Shown here in pieces: positions 5,355 to 12,339 of a DNA stretch of 13,286 nucleotides. The stretch lies in NCBI GenBank assembly GCA_021779775.1, contig JAJYAB010000020.1, positions 1 through 13,286 of the forward strand, written 5' to 3'. The notes under the pieces were generated by a model that ran no database searches, was not told where the DNA came from, and saw only the letters and a program-made list of their open reading frames with translations. The stretch is from Actinomycetes bacterium. Lineage in GTDB: Bacteria > Actinomycetota > Acidimicrobiia > Acidimicrobiales > UBA8190. Both the position numbers and the translations under genes were made by a program. How positions within the stretch are numbered: the stretch's first letter is position 1; each line of letters starts with the position of its first letter.

Positions 5355-6037
5355 CCCCCACCGGTCCGAATGCTCGACACGTGGGGATCGCCCGGGACCC
5401 AGAACCGCCACGGCCGGTCGGCGGCTCGACGGATACCGACCCGGCCGGACCTACCGGGCCACACCGGTGGGGGCACGCCGTCATCGACCACGACGAGCCG
5501 CCGGTCGCCGCGCACCAGGTCGGCACCGTCGTCTTCCCCGTCGACGCCCAGCGCCCGGCACAGGCATGCGGGACCTCGGGCTAGATCGCGGTCGCGGTGC
5601 ACCGTCGGGCGGGCGGCACGCAGCGCCGGCAGCCCCGACACCGGGGCACCGGCTCGGAGCAAGATCGCCCGGGGCGACCCTCGGGGCCCGCACACGGCGT
5701 TGGCGCACCAGTGCATGCCGTACGTGAAGTACACGTACAGCAACCCCCCGTTGCCGTACATCGTCCGGTTCCGGGCGGTCGGCCCCCGAGCGGCATGCGA
5801 CGCCGGGTCGTCCTCGCCACGGTACGCCTCGACCTCTACGATCCGCACGGCGCGCCGGCTGGTGCCCGCTGATGCCCGGCGGACCAGGAGCTTGTTCAGC
5901 AGCTGCGGAGCGACGTCGAGGGGATCGCCGGAGTAGAACTGCCGACCCACGACACGCCACGATCGTCCCTGCACCACAGTGGTGCGGCGCCGATCGCCCG
6001 GCAGGCTGCTCCAGGGCGTTCCGGCGCTGTCGCTCAA
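5345..6037 (-). CDS. mpg: 3-methyladenine DNA glycosylase (AAG/MPG family)
   Basis: A base-excision repair enzyme that removes alkylated purines such as 3-methyladenine. Numbering from the TTG at 6037, catalytic E70 and stacking Y72 lie in EVEAY and H81 in ASHA, with the same spacing as E125, Y127 and H136 of human AAG. The MYGNGGLLYVYFTYGMHWC block and the RGPACLCRALG segment complete the family pattern. The start is uncertain. TTG 6037 overlaps the argH stop as TTGA, echoing the other overlaps in this operon, and gives 230 residues. GTG 5977 gives 210 residues, nearer the usual length, but lacks a ribosome site. The gene ends in TAG, the only one here to do so. Its place after argH is known from other actinobacteria, where tyrS often follows; tyrS is not here. 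Confidence 0.9.
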   Translation of the reverse strand: MSDSAGTPWSSLPGDRRRTTVVQGRSWRVVGRQFYSGDPLDVAPQLLNKLLVRRASAGTSRRAVRIVEVEAYRGEDDPASHAARGPTARNRTMYGNGGLLYVYFTYGMHWCANAVCGPRGSPRAILLRAGAPVSGLPALRAARPTVHRDRDLARGPACLCRALGVDGEDDGADLVRGDRRLVVVDDGVPPPVWPGRSGRVGIRRAADRPWRFWVPGDPHVSSIRTGGGRR

Positions 6038-7449
6038 CGCCCCTCGGGAGGGCTCGGCACGCCCGACCCAGCCCCGTCGATGCGCTTGGCGTCGACCTCC
6101 AGCCGGTGCCGGAACCGCTCCATCTGAACCGCCACCGGCTTCGGGCCGGCACCGCCGGGCGTGGTCCGACGGGTCACAGCCACCCCCGGCTCCAGCAGCC
6201 CGACCGCGTCGGCCCCGAGCGCGGGGTGCGCCTGCACCAGCTCCCCGAGCGGCACATGGCGCTCCAGGGAGTCGCGTACGAGCGACCCCACCACGCCATG
6301 GGCCTGGCGGAAGGGCATCCCCCGCTCCGTCAGCCACTCTGCCAGGTCGACGGCTGCCACAGACGGCCCGTCGGCGGCCTGCTGCATGCGGGCCGCTTCG
6401 AACTCGAGCGTGCCGACCATGCCGGCAGTCGCCACCAACGCGTGCCCCACCTGCTCGACCGAGTCGAACAGCGGCTCCTTGTCCTCCTGGAGGTCCCGGT
6501 TGTAGGCAAGGGGCAAGCCCTTCAAGGTGGCCAGCAGGCCGGTGAGGTGCCCGATGAGCCTGCCGGCCTTCCCCCGGGCCAGCTCTGCCACGTCCGGGTT
6601 CTTCTTCTGGGGCAGCATCGAGCTACCGGTGGCGAACGCATTGTCGATCTTGACGAAGCCGAACTCCTCGGAGGACCAGAGGACGAGCTCCTCTCCCAGG
6701 CGCGAGAGGTGCACGCCCAGCAACGACAGGTCGAACAGCGCCTCGGCGACGAAGTCCCGGTCCGACACGGCGTCGAGCGAGTTCTCGAAACGCCCGGCAA
6801 ACCCGAGTTCTGCAGCCACCGCGTCCGGATCGAGCGGCAGCGACGAGCCGGCCAGGGCTCCGGCACCCAGCGGAGACACGTTCAGGCGGTCGATCGTGTG
6901 CACCAGCCGGTCGACGTCGCGAGACAGCGCCCATCCGTGCGCCATCAGGTGGTGCGCCAGGAGGACAGGCTGTGCGCGCTGCAGGTGGGTGTAGCCGGGA
7001 AGGTACGTCTCGCCGACCTCTTCGGCCCTTCGCAACAGCACCGACTGCAGGTGCACAACCCGGCGGGCCACCTCGGCCAGCTCGCGTCGGGCGTACAGCC
7101 GGAGATCGGTGGCCACCTGGTCGTTACGGCTCCGACCGGTGTGCAGCTTCGCTCCTACGTCCCCGGCGATCTCGGTCACCCGCCGCTCCACCGCCGTGTG
7201 GATATCTTCGTCCCCGGGCTGGAAGGCGAAGGTCCCACCGGCCAGCTCATCCTCGGTCCGGTCGAGCGCGCCGAGGAGGAGCGCCGCCTCGTCGGCGGTG
7301 ACGATGCCGGAGCGGGCGAGACCGCGGACGTGCCCCTTCGATCCTCTGAGGTCGTCGGATGCCAGGCGCCGGTCGAACGGCAGGCTGACGGTAAACGCCA
7401 GGACCTCCGCCGCAGTGGTCGATCCGAGCCTCCCTTCCCACAACGTCAC
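6034..7449 (-). CDS. argH: Argininosuccinate lyase
   Basis: Last enzyme of arginine synthesis, splitting argininosuccinate into arginine and fumarate. It is a cytoplasmic homotetramer of the fumarase/aspartase superfamily. The 471 residues match the family length. The HTGRSRNDQV block (103-112), YTHLQRAQP with catalytic H155, and the superfamily signature GSSMLPQKKNPD (275-286), whose S277 corresponds to the catalytic serine, are all present. The GTG start at 7449 overlaps the argR stop in a GTGA, implying coupled translation. In actinobacteria argG normally lies between argR and argH, but here argH abuts argR directly. Confidence 0.97.
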   Translation of the reverse strand: MTLWEGRLGSTTAAEVLAFTVSLPFDRRLASDDLRGSKGHVRGLARSGIVTADEAALLLGALDRTEDELAGGTFAFQPGDEDIHTAVERRVTEIAGDVGAKLHTGRSRNDQVATDLRLYARRELAEVARRVVHLQSVLLRRAEEVGETYLPGYTHLQRAQPVLLAHHLMAHGWALSRDVDRLVHTIDRLNVSPLGAGALAGSSLPLDPDAVAAELGFAGRFENSLDAVSDRDFVAEALFDLSLLGVHLSRLGEELVLWSSEEFGFVKIDNAFATGSSMLPQKKNPDVAELARGKAGRLIGHLTGLLATLKGLPLAYNRDLQEDKEPLFDSVEQVGHALVATAGMVGTLEFEAARMQQAADGPSVAAVDLAEWLTERGMPFRQAHGVVGSLVRDSLERHVPLGELVQAHPALGADAVGLLEPGVAVTRRTTPGGAGPKPVAVQMERFRHRLEVDAKRIDGAGSGVPSPPEGR

Positions 7450-8012
7450 TGCTCGTCCTCTCTGTCGCTGCCGTCGGTACGGGTGTCGCTGCCGTCGGTA
7501 CGGCTGTCGCTCGACACCAGGTGGGCCCCATCGCCGGGCTCGTCGGCCAGGCCGGCCAGCTCGGCGAGCGCGTCGGCCAGGGCGGCGCCGCCGATGCCCT
7601 CCTCCGCCACGACGAGCACCGTGTCGTCACCGGCCACCGTACCCACCACGCCCCGGTAGCCGCTGCGATCGAGCGCCGATCCGACCACATGGGCCGAGCC
7701 GGGCGGGGTGCGCAGGACAACCAAGGTCCCAGACGAGGCGACCTCCACCACCCACTCCCCGACCACCCGCCGCAGGTGGTCCTCAGGGACGAGCGCCTGG
7801 GTCGGGGACTCCGGCAGCGCGTAGACCGCGTCACCCCCACGGGAGCGGACCTTTACCGTTCCCAACAGCTCCAGATCGCGCGACACGGTTCCCTGGGTGG
7901 CTTCGATCCCCTCGGCAGCCAGCAGGTCGACCAGCTGGACCTGGTTGGTGACGGCATGCTCTTCGAGCAGCTTGGCGATCCGGAACAGCCGCTGGCTCCG
8001 GCTCACCTTCAC
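7446..8012 (-). CDS. argR: Arginine repressor ArgR
   Basis: Arginine-responsive regulator of 188 residues. The N-terminal winged helix (about 4-70) includes TQGTVSRDLELL, with the DNA-contacting S44-R45 of the family. The C-terminal oligomerisation and arginine-binding domain (about 80-157) includes GTVAGDDTVLVV (124-135). With arginine bound, ArgR hexamers repress arg promoters, here probably that of its own operon. The GTG at 8012 is 13 nt after the argF stop and is preceded at 9 nt by AAGGG, inside an AAGGGCGGG run. The protein is longer than typical ArgR (about 150-170) because of a hydrophilic tail with seven-residue repeats (SD-S/T-RTDG), ending in an acidic SDREDEQ. Confidence 0.95.
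   Translation of the reverse strand: MKVSRSQRLFRIAKLLEEHAVTNQVQLVDLLAAEGIEATQGTVSRDLELLGTVKVRSRGGDAVYALPESPTQALVPEDHLRRVVGEWVVEVASSGTLVVLRTPPGSAHVVGSALDRSGYRGVVGTVAGDDTVLVVAEEGIGGAALADALAELAGLADEPGDGAHLVSSDSRTDGSDTRTDGSDREDEQ
7463..7511 (-). repeat. 21-bp tandem repeat in argR 3' end
   Basis: Two 21-bp units (7470-7490 and 7491-7511 on the plus strand) differing at one base, with a partial third at 7463-7469. In frame they encode SDSRTDG, SDTRTDG and SD in the ArgR tail, outside both folded domains. Confidence 0.85.
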
Positions 8013-8025
8013 AGCGACCCGCCCT

Positions 8026-8952
8026 TCACGGCGACCAGCCCTCGACGGCGGCGAGCCAGGCCAGCAGGCCGCGCATGGCATGCATCCGGTTGGCCGCCTG
8101 CCTCCAGACACGGCTCTGCGTACCGTCGAGCACCGCAGCCGAGATCTCCTCCCCGCGGTGTGCGGGCAGGCAGTGCAGGACGACGGCATGCGAAGGCGCT
8201 GACCGCAGCAGATCCTCGTCCACCGTGAACCCGGCGAACGCCCGGCGCCTGGCTGCCGCCTCGTTCTCCTGGCCCATCGATGTCCAGACGTCGGTGTAGA
8301 TCGCATCGGCGCCGGCGACCGCCTCCACCGGGTCGACGGTGACATGGACAGTTCCCCCGAGCTGCCGTAGACGCACCATGTCGTCGGGTGCCGGCGCGTG
8401 CTCGGCAGGGCTCGCCGTGCGGACGGCGACGCCGGCCATGGCGCATCCGAAGGCGAGAGAGCGCCAGACGTTGTTGGCATCGCCGATGTAGGCCACAGTG
8501 CGTCCCGCCAGCTCGCCGAGCTCCTGCCGCAAGGTCAGCAGGTCGGCCAGCGCCTGGCACGGATGCGACTGGTCCGACAGCAGGTTGACGACGGGAACCG
8601 CTATGCCGGCGGTGTCGAGCGCGCCAGCCATCCGCACCAGCGTCTCGTGGCGGAGCACCCGGGCGCACAGCACGGCGTGGTAGCAGGCCAGGGTCCGAGC
8701 GACGTCCTCGGCGGTCTCGCGGGTGTCGATGCCCACCTCCACGGCGCCGATGGTCACCGGATGCCCCCCGAGCGCGGCCACGGCAAGCTCGGAGGAGCTC
8801 CGGGTCCGAGCCGACGGCTTCTCGAACACGAGGGCGACACCCCGGCGGTCGAGAACGGGCGGCAGCTCGGCTACCGGCAACGACGCCAGATCCAAGACAC
8901 CCCGGAGCTCATCGGGAGCGAGGTCGTCGATCTCCAGGAAGTGCCGCGTCAT
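8026..8952 (-). CDS. argF: Ornithine carbamoyltransferase
   Basis: Makes citrulline from ornithine and carbamoyl phosphate in the cytoplasm; usually a trimer. The 308 residues fit the family. The carbamoyl-phosphate loop is SARTR (48-52), where most members have STRTR; Ala at that position is a tolerated variant. HPCQ (130-133), the DVWTSMGQE block (221-229) and HCLP (260-263), which bind ornithine and complete the site, are present. This pattern separates it from aspartate carbamoyltransferase. ATG 8952 overlaps the argD stop as ATGA and has GGTGG nearby as a ribosome site. argR follows after 13 nt, the only junction in the cluster's arg genes without overlap. Confidence 0.97.
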   Translation of the reverse strand: MTRHFLEIDDLAPDELRGVLDLASLPVAELPPVLDRRGVALVFEKPSARTRSSSELAVAALGGHPVTIGAVEVGIDTRETAEDVARTLACYHAVLCARVLRHETLVRMAGALDTAGIAVPVVNLLSDQSHPCQALADLLTLRQELGELAGRTVAYIGDANNVWRSLAFGCAMAGVAVRTASPAEHAPAPDDMVRLRQLGGTVHVTVDPVEAVAGADAIYTDVWTSMGQENEAAARRRAFAGFTVDEDLLRSAPSHAVVLHCLPAHRGEEISAAVLDGTQSRVWRQAANRMHAMRGLLAWLAAVEGWSP

Positions 8953-10217
8953 CCGTCCACCTGCTGTGGCGACGGTGCCTCCGCCGCGCCGGTCGGCGAC
9001 GGTGCCTCCGCCGCGCCGGTCGGCGACGGTGCCTCCGCCGCGATGCCTGCCAGGACGGCACCCAGAATGCCGACCGCCTGGTCGATGGCCTCGTCGGACA
9101 CGAGCAGCGAGGGCGCCAGGCGGATCGTGTCCGGACGCGGCGCGTTGACCACCAGGCCAGCGGCCAGGCACTCGGCGGTCGCCCGCACGGCACACGGCGC
9201 CTCGAGCGCGGCACCCAGCAACAGCCCCGCTCCCCGGACGCCTGCCACCCCGGCGAGCGCCTGCAGGCCGGCCCGCAGCCGGGCGCCAGACCGCGCAGCC
9301 CTGGCCGGCGCGTCGGCCTCCTGCAGTGCTCGTAGGGTCGCCCGGGCGGCTGCCGCGGCGAGCGGCTGACCCCCGAACGTCGACCCGTGGTCCCCGGGCC
9401 CGAACGCCGCGGCGACCTCGGCGCGTGCCCAGCAGGCGCCGATGGGAACCCCGTTGCCCAGCGCCTTGGCCACCGTCACCACATCCGGGACGACCCCCGC
9501 GTGCTGGAAGGCGAACCACCGGCCGGTCCGACCGAGGCCGGTCTGGATCTCGTCGACCATGAGGAGCAGGCCACGCTCATCACAGAGCTGGCGCACGGCA
9601 CCCAGATAGCCAGGCGACGGGGAGAACACGCCAGCCTCGCCGAGGATCGGTTCGAGCAAGACGGCAGCCACCTTTCCCGGATCGCAGGCGTCTGCCAGGG
9701 CAGCGATGTCGTCGTAGGCGACGTGCTCGAACCCTTCGGGCAGGGGAGCGAAGGGCTCGTGCTTGCCCGGCTGGCCGGTGGCTGCCAGGGTGGCCAACGT
9801 GCGCCCGTGGAACGAGCCGTCGGCGCTGACCACGACGTAGCGACCCGAGCCGGCCCAGCGGCGTGCCAGCTTCACCGCACACTCGTTGGCTTCGGCTCCG
9901 GAGTTGCCGAAGAACACCTGACCACCCGCCCGCTCGCCGTCACCCACCAGGAGGTCGAGCGTGGCTGCCACCTCCGGTCCCACCGTGTTCCCGAACAGGT
10001 TGGACACGTGCAGGAGGGTCCGCGCCTGCTCGGCCAGAGCGTCGGCCACTGCAGGGTGGGCATGGCCAAGCGACGTGACCGCCAGCCCCCCGATGAAGTC
10101 CAGGTACTGCTTGCCATCGGTGTCCCACAAGACGCTCCCTTGACCGCGGACGAAGGTCACCGGAGGATCCGCGTAGGTCCGCATGAGCGCGCGGCGATCC
10201 ACCTCCGCAGCGCTCAC
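8949..10217 (-). CDS. argD: Acetylornithine aminotransferase
   Basis: PLP-dependent class III aminotransferase converting N-acetylglutamate semialdehyde to N-acetylornithine with glutamate as amino donor. Key parts are NSGAEANE (105-112) for the phosphate, FHGRT (136-140), the cofactor-ring aspartate in VDEIQTGLGRTG (D222) and the Schiff-base lysine K251 in TVAKALGNG. The GTG at 10217 overlaps the argB stop as GTGA; the ribosome site is poor, and ATG 10184 is a possible later start. At 422 residues it is longer than most ArgD (about 390-400). The excess is a Pro/Ala/Glu tail (393-422) made of AAEAPSPTG repeats, past the end of the fold. Confidence 0.96.
   Translation of the reverse strand: MSAAEVDRRALMRTYADPPVTFVRGQGSVLWDTDGKQYLDFIGGLAVTSLGHAHPAVADALAEQARTLLHVSNLFGNTVGPEVAATLDLLVGDGERAGGQVFFGNSGAEANECAVKLARRWAGSGRYVVVSADGSFHGRTLATLAATGQPGKHEPFAPLPEGFEHVAYDDIAALADACDPGKVAAVLLEPILGEAGVFSPSPGYLGAVRQLCDERGLLLMVDEIQTGLGRTGRWFAFQHAGVVPDVVTVAKALGNGVPIGACWARAEVAAAFGPGDHGSTFGGQPLAAAAARATLRALQEADAPARAARSGARLRAGLQALAGVAGVRGAGLLLGAALEAPCAVRATAECLAAGLVVNAPRPDTIRLAPSLLVSDEAIDQAVGILGAVLAGIAAEAPSPTGAAEAPSPTGAAEAPSPQQVDG
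8968..9042 (-). repeat. 27-bp tandem repeats in argD 3' end
   Basis: Two full 27-bp units (8968-8994, 8995-9021) and a 21-bp third (9022-9042), identical over their shared length. They encode the nine-residue unit AAEAPSPTG two and a half times at the ArgD C-terminus, ending just before the argF start. Confidence 0.88.
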
Positions 10218-11155
10218 GAGGATGCTCGCACCATGGTGCCGACACCCTGGTCGGTGAAGATCTCCAGCAGCACCGCGTGGGGGACCCGACCGTCGAGGAT
10301 GTGCACCTGGCCGACCCCGGCGCGCACGGCACGGCTGGCAGCCTGCACCTTGGGCACCATCCCGGCCGACGCGGCACCCGAGGCCACCATGGCGTCGAGC
10401 TCGTCGGCCGTCGCCGATCGCATCAAGGTGGACGGGTCGCCGGCCACGGCGCGCAGGCCGTCGACGTCGGAGAGGAAGACGAGCTTCTCCGCCTCGAGGG
10501 CGGCGGCCACCGCTCCGGCCACCGCGTCGGCGTTGATGTTGTAGGCCTGCCCCGACGCGTCGGAGGCGATGGTGGCCACGATCGGGACCAGGCCTTGGGC
10601 CAGCAGGCGCTCGAGGAGCGTCGGGTCGACGTCGCCCACGTCGCCGACGAACCCGAGCGCCACGTCGCGGGCGGTAGCCGTGATGAGGTTGGCGTCCTCT
10701 CCCGACAGCCCCACGGCCAGGGGACCGTGGACGTTGACCGCCGACACGATGTCACGGTTGATCTTGCCGACCAGCACCATGCGGGCGATCTCCAGCGTCT
10801 CGGCGTCGGTCACCCGCAGGCCGTCGCGGAACTCGGGCTCCTTGCCCAACCTGGCCATGAGCATGCCGATCTGCGGCCCTCCGCCGTGGACGACCACGGG
10901 CAGCATGCCGACCGACCGCATGAGCACCACGTCCTCGGCGAAGGCGGCCAGGGCGGCGGCCGACGCGTCAGGTCCCTCGCCGCCGAGCGCGTTGCCTCCG
11001 TACTTCACCACCACCACCTTGTTCCAGAACCGGCGGATGTAGGGAAGGGCCTCGATGAGGAGCGCCGCCTTGTCGGCCGCGCCCGCCACCGGGACGGCAC
11101 GATCTCCGGCGACCCGCGCCGAGCCCGTCCCCATGCGGGGGTCCCCGGTGCTCAT
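10214..11155 (-). CDS. argB: Acetylglutamate kinase
   Basis: Phosphorylates N-acetylglutamate, the committed step of the cyclic pathway. It belongs to the amino-acid kinase family. The 313 residues include the nucleotide-binding KYGGNA with K51, the substrate loop HGGGPQI (90-96), YNINAD (205-210) and GMVPKV with K269. Residues about 24-45 (ADKAALLIEALPYIRRFWNK) match the mobile N-terminal helix that marks arginine-inhibited hexameric kinases such as those of Pseudomonas and Thermotoga, so feedback inhibition by arginine is predicted. The ATG at 11155 overlaps the argJ stop in ATGA with CGGGG nearby. The first 20 or so residues look unconserved, and a later ATG (codon 8) is an alternative start. 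Confidence 0.97.
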   Translation of the reverse strand: MSTGDPRMGTGSARVAGDRAVPVAGAADKAALLIEALPYIRRFWNKVVVVKYGGNALGGEGPDASAAALAAFAEDVVLMRSVGMLPVVVHGGGPQIGMLMARLGKEPEFRDGLRVTDAETLEIARMVLVGKINRDIVSAVNVHGPLAVGLSGEDANLITATARDVALGFVGDVGDVDPTLLERLLAQGLVPIVATIASDASGQAYNINADAVAGAVAAALEAEKLVFLSDVDGLRAVAGDPSTLMRSATADELDAMVASGAASAGMVPKVQAASRAVRAGVGQVHILDGRVPHAVLLEIFTDQGVGTMVRASS

Positions 11156-12339
11156 GACGTGCCCCGGTTCTCGTCGATGTACCCGTGACCGAGGTCGGTG
11201 GTCAGCACGGCGGCACGCCCGGCTCCGATCCCCAGACCACAGGTGATGGTGATCGACCGGCCGGCCATGTGGCGGCGGACCGCTGCCGCGTCGTGCTCGA
11301 CGGACACGCCGGCGCGGCACACGGCCACGCCGCCGTAGGAGACCTGCACACGATCGAGCTCGAAGCCCACACCGGCCGATCCGAGCTCGCTCACCACCCG
11401 TCCCCAGTAGGGATCCTCCCCGTTGAGCGAGCACTTGACCAGGAGCGAGCCCGCCACCTTCCGGGCGGCCCGATGGGCCTCGTCGTCGGACACCGCGCCC
11501 TCGACCACCACATGGGCCACCTTCGTAGCCCCCTCGGCATCGGCGGCCATGGAGGCCGCCAGCTGCTGGCAGGCCTCACCGAGGGCTTCGGCCAGCGCCC
11601 CGGCACCCGGAGCGACCCCGGAGCGCCCGCTGGCCAGCACCAGCACGGTGTCGTTGGTCGACATGCAGCCGTCCACGGTCATCCGGTTGAACGACCCCTC
11701 GACGCTATGGCGGAGCAGGTCGCCGAGCAGCGTGTCGCCTACCTGGGCGTCGCCTACCTGGGCGTCGGTGGTCAGCACGGCGAGCATCGTGGCCATCGAC
11801 GGCTCCAGCATGGCGGCGCCTTTGGCCATGGCACCGACGCGGAACCCCTCGCCCTCCACCAGCACCTCCTTCCGCACGGTGTCGGTGGTCATGATGGCCG
11901 TCGCAGCATCGGCAGCGGCCTGGCGCGAGCCCGACCGGGCGTCGAGCAGGACGGGGATGCCCGAGCCGAGTGGTCCGACCGGCAGGGGGATCCCGATCAG
12001 CCCGGTCTGGGCGACCAGCACCTCCTCCGTCATGGCTCCGAGCCCCGCTGCCGTGGCAGCGCACATCGCCTCCACGTCGTGCATGCCCCGGGCACCGGTA
12101 GCGGCGTTGGCGTTGCCGCTCGACAGGACCACGGCGGCTGCCCGCCCGCCGGTCGCCACCAAGTGTCGGCGGCTGAGCTGGACCGACGGTGCTGCGGCTC
12201 GGTTGGCGGTGAACACCCCGGCCGCCGGCACCGCCGTGCCATCGTCGGTGGCCACCAGGGCGAGGTCGAGCTGACCGGCAGCCTTGATACCGCAGGCCAC
12301 GCCGGCAGCCACGAAGCCGAGGGGACCGGTGACGCTCAT
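11152..12339 (-). CDS. argJ: Glutamate N-acetyltransferase (ArgJ)
   Basis: Transfers the acetyl group from N-acetylornithine to glutamate, yielding ornithine and recycling N-acetylglutamate; some members also use acetyl-CoA, which sequence alone cannot decide. The precursor (395 residues) should cleave itself between A183 and T184 in the KGAAMLEPSMATML motif, T184 becoming the nucleophile of the beta chain (212 residues). QTGLIG (111-116) supplies the oxyanion-hole threonine and glycine, and DGCMSTND lies in the beta chain. Nine residues after T184 there is a duplicated AQVGD-AQVGD insertion. ATG 12339 overlaps the argC stop as ATGA. Confidence 0.97.
   Translation of the reverse strand: MSVTGPLGFVAAGVACGIKAAGQLDLALVATDDGTAVPAAGVFTANRAAAPSVQLSRRHLVATGGRAAAVVLSSGNANAATGARGMHDVEAMCAATAAGLGAMTEEVLVAQTGLIGIPLPVGPLGSGIPVLLDARSGSRQAAADAATAIMTTDTVRKEVLVEGEGFRVGAMAKGAAMLEPSMATMLAVLTTDAQVGDAQVGDTLLGDLLRHSVEGSFNRMTVDGCMSTNDTVLVLASGRSGVAPGAGALAEALGEACQQLAASMAADAEGATKVAHVVVEGAVSDDEAHRAARKVAGSLLVKCSLNGEDPYWGRVVSELGSAGVGFELDRVQVSYGGVAVCRAGVSVEHDAAAVRRHMAGRSITITCGLGIGAGRAAVLTTDLGHGYIDENRGTS
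11734..11766 (-). repeat. 15-bp tandem repeat inside argJ
   Basis: GTCGCCTACCTGGGC occurs twice, abutting and perfect (11734-11748, 11749-11763), with three bases of a third. In frame it encodes AQVGD twice (residues 193-202), in the loop just after the first beta-chain strand. Unlike the ArgR and ArgD repeats it sits inside a folded domain. Confidence 0.85.

Noticed and set aside
3643..5727. 694-codon plus-strand ORF opposite thiolase and DUF35
   Set aside because: It is antisense to two genes with clear family motifs, has low-complexity composition with no domain, and such long antisense frames are common at very high GC.
5872..7659. 595-codon plus-strand ORF opposite mpg, argH and argR
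   Set aside because: It is an antisense shadow of well-supported genes, with no recognisable domain or ribosome site.
8968..9042. Three repeat units considered as a small CRISPR or binding-site array
   Set aside because: The units abut without spacers and lie in frame at the end of argD, so they are a coding tandem repeat.
8953..9519. Upstream extension of the argF frame to 9519
   Set aside because: It lies over conserved argD sequence and is arginine- and glycine-rich without motifs; ATG 8952 gives the normal family length.
9387..10544. 385-codon plus-strand ORF opposite argD and argB
   Set aside because: It is the antisense reading of conserved enzymes and its composition is rich in Gly, Arg and His from the complementary codons.
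11156..11434. Upstream extension of the argB frame to 11434
   Set aside because: It overlaps the conserved C-terminus of argJ; the ATGA overlap at 11152-11155 and the family length support ATG 11155.
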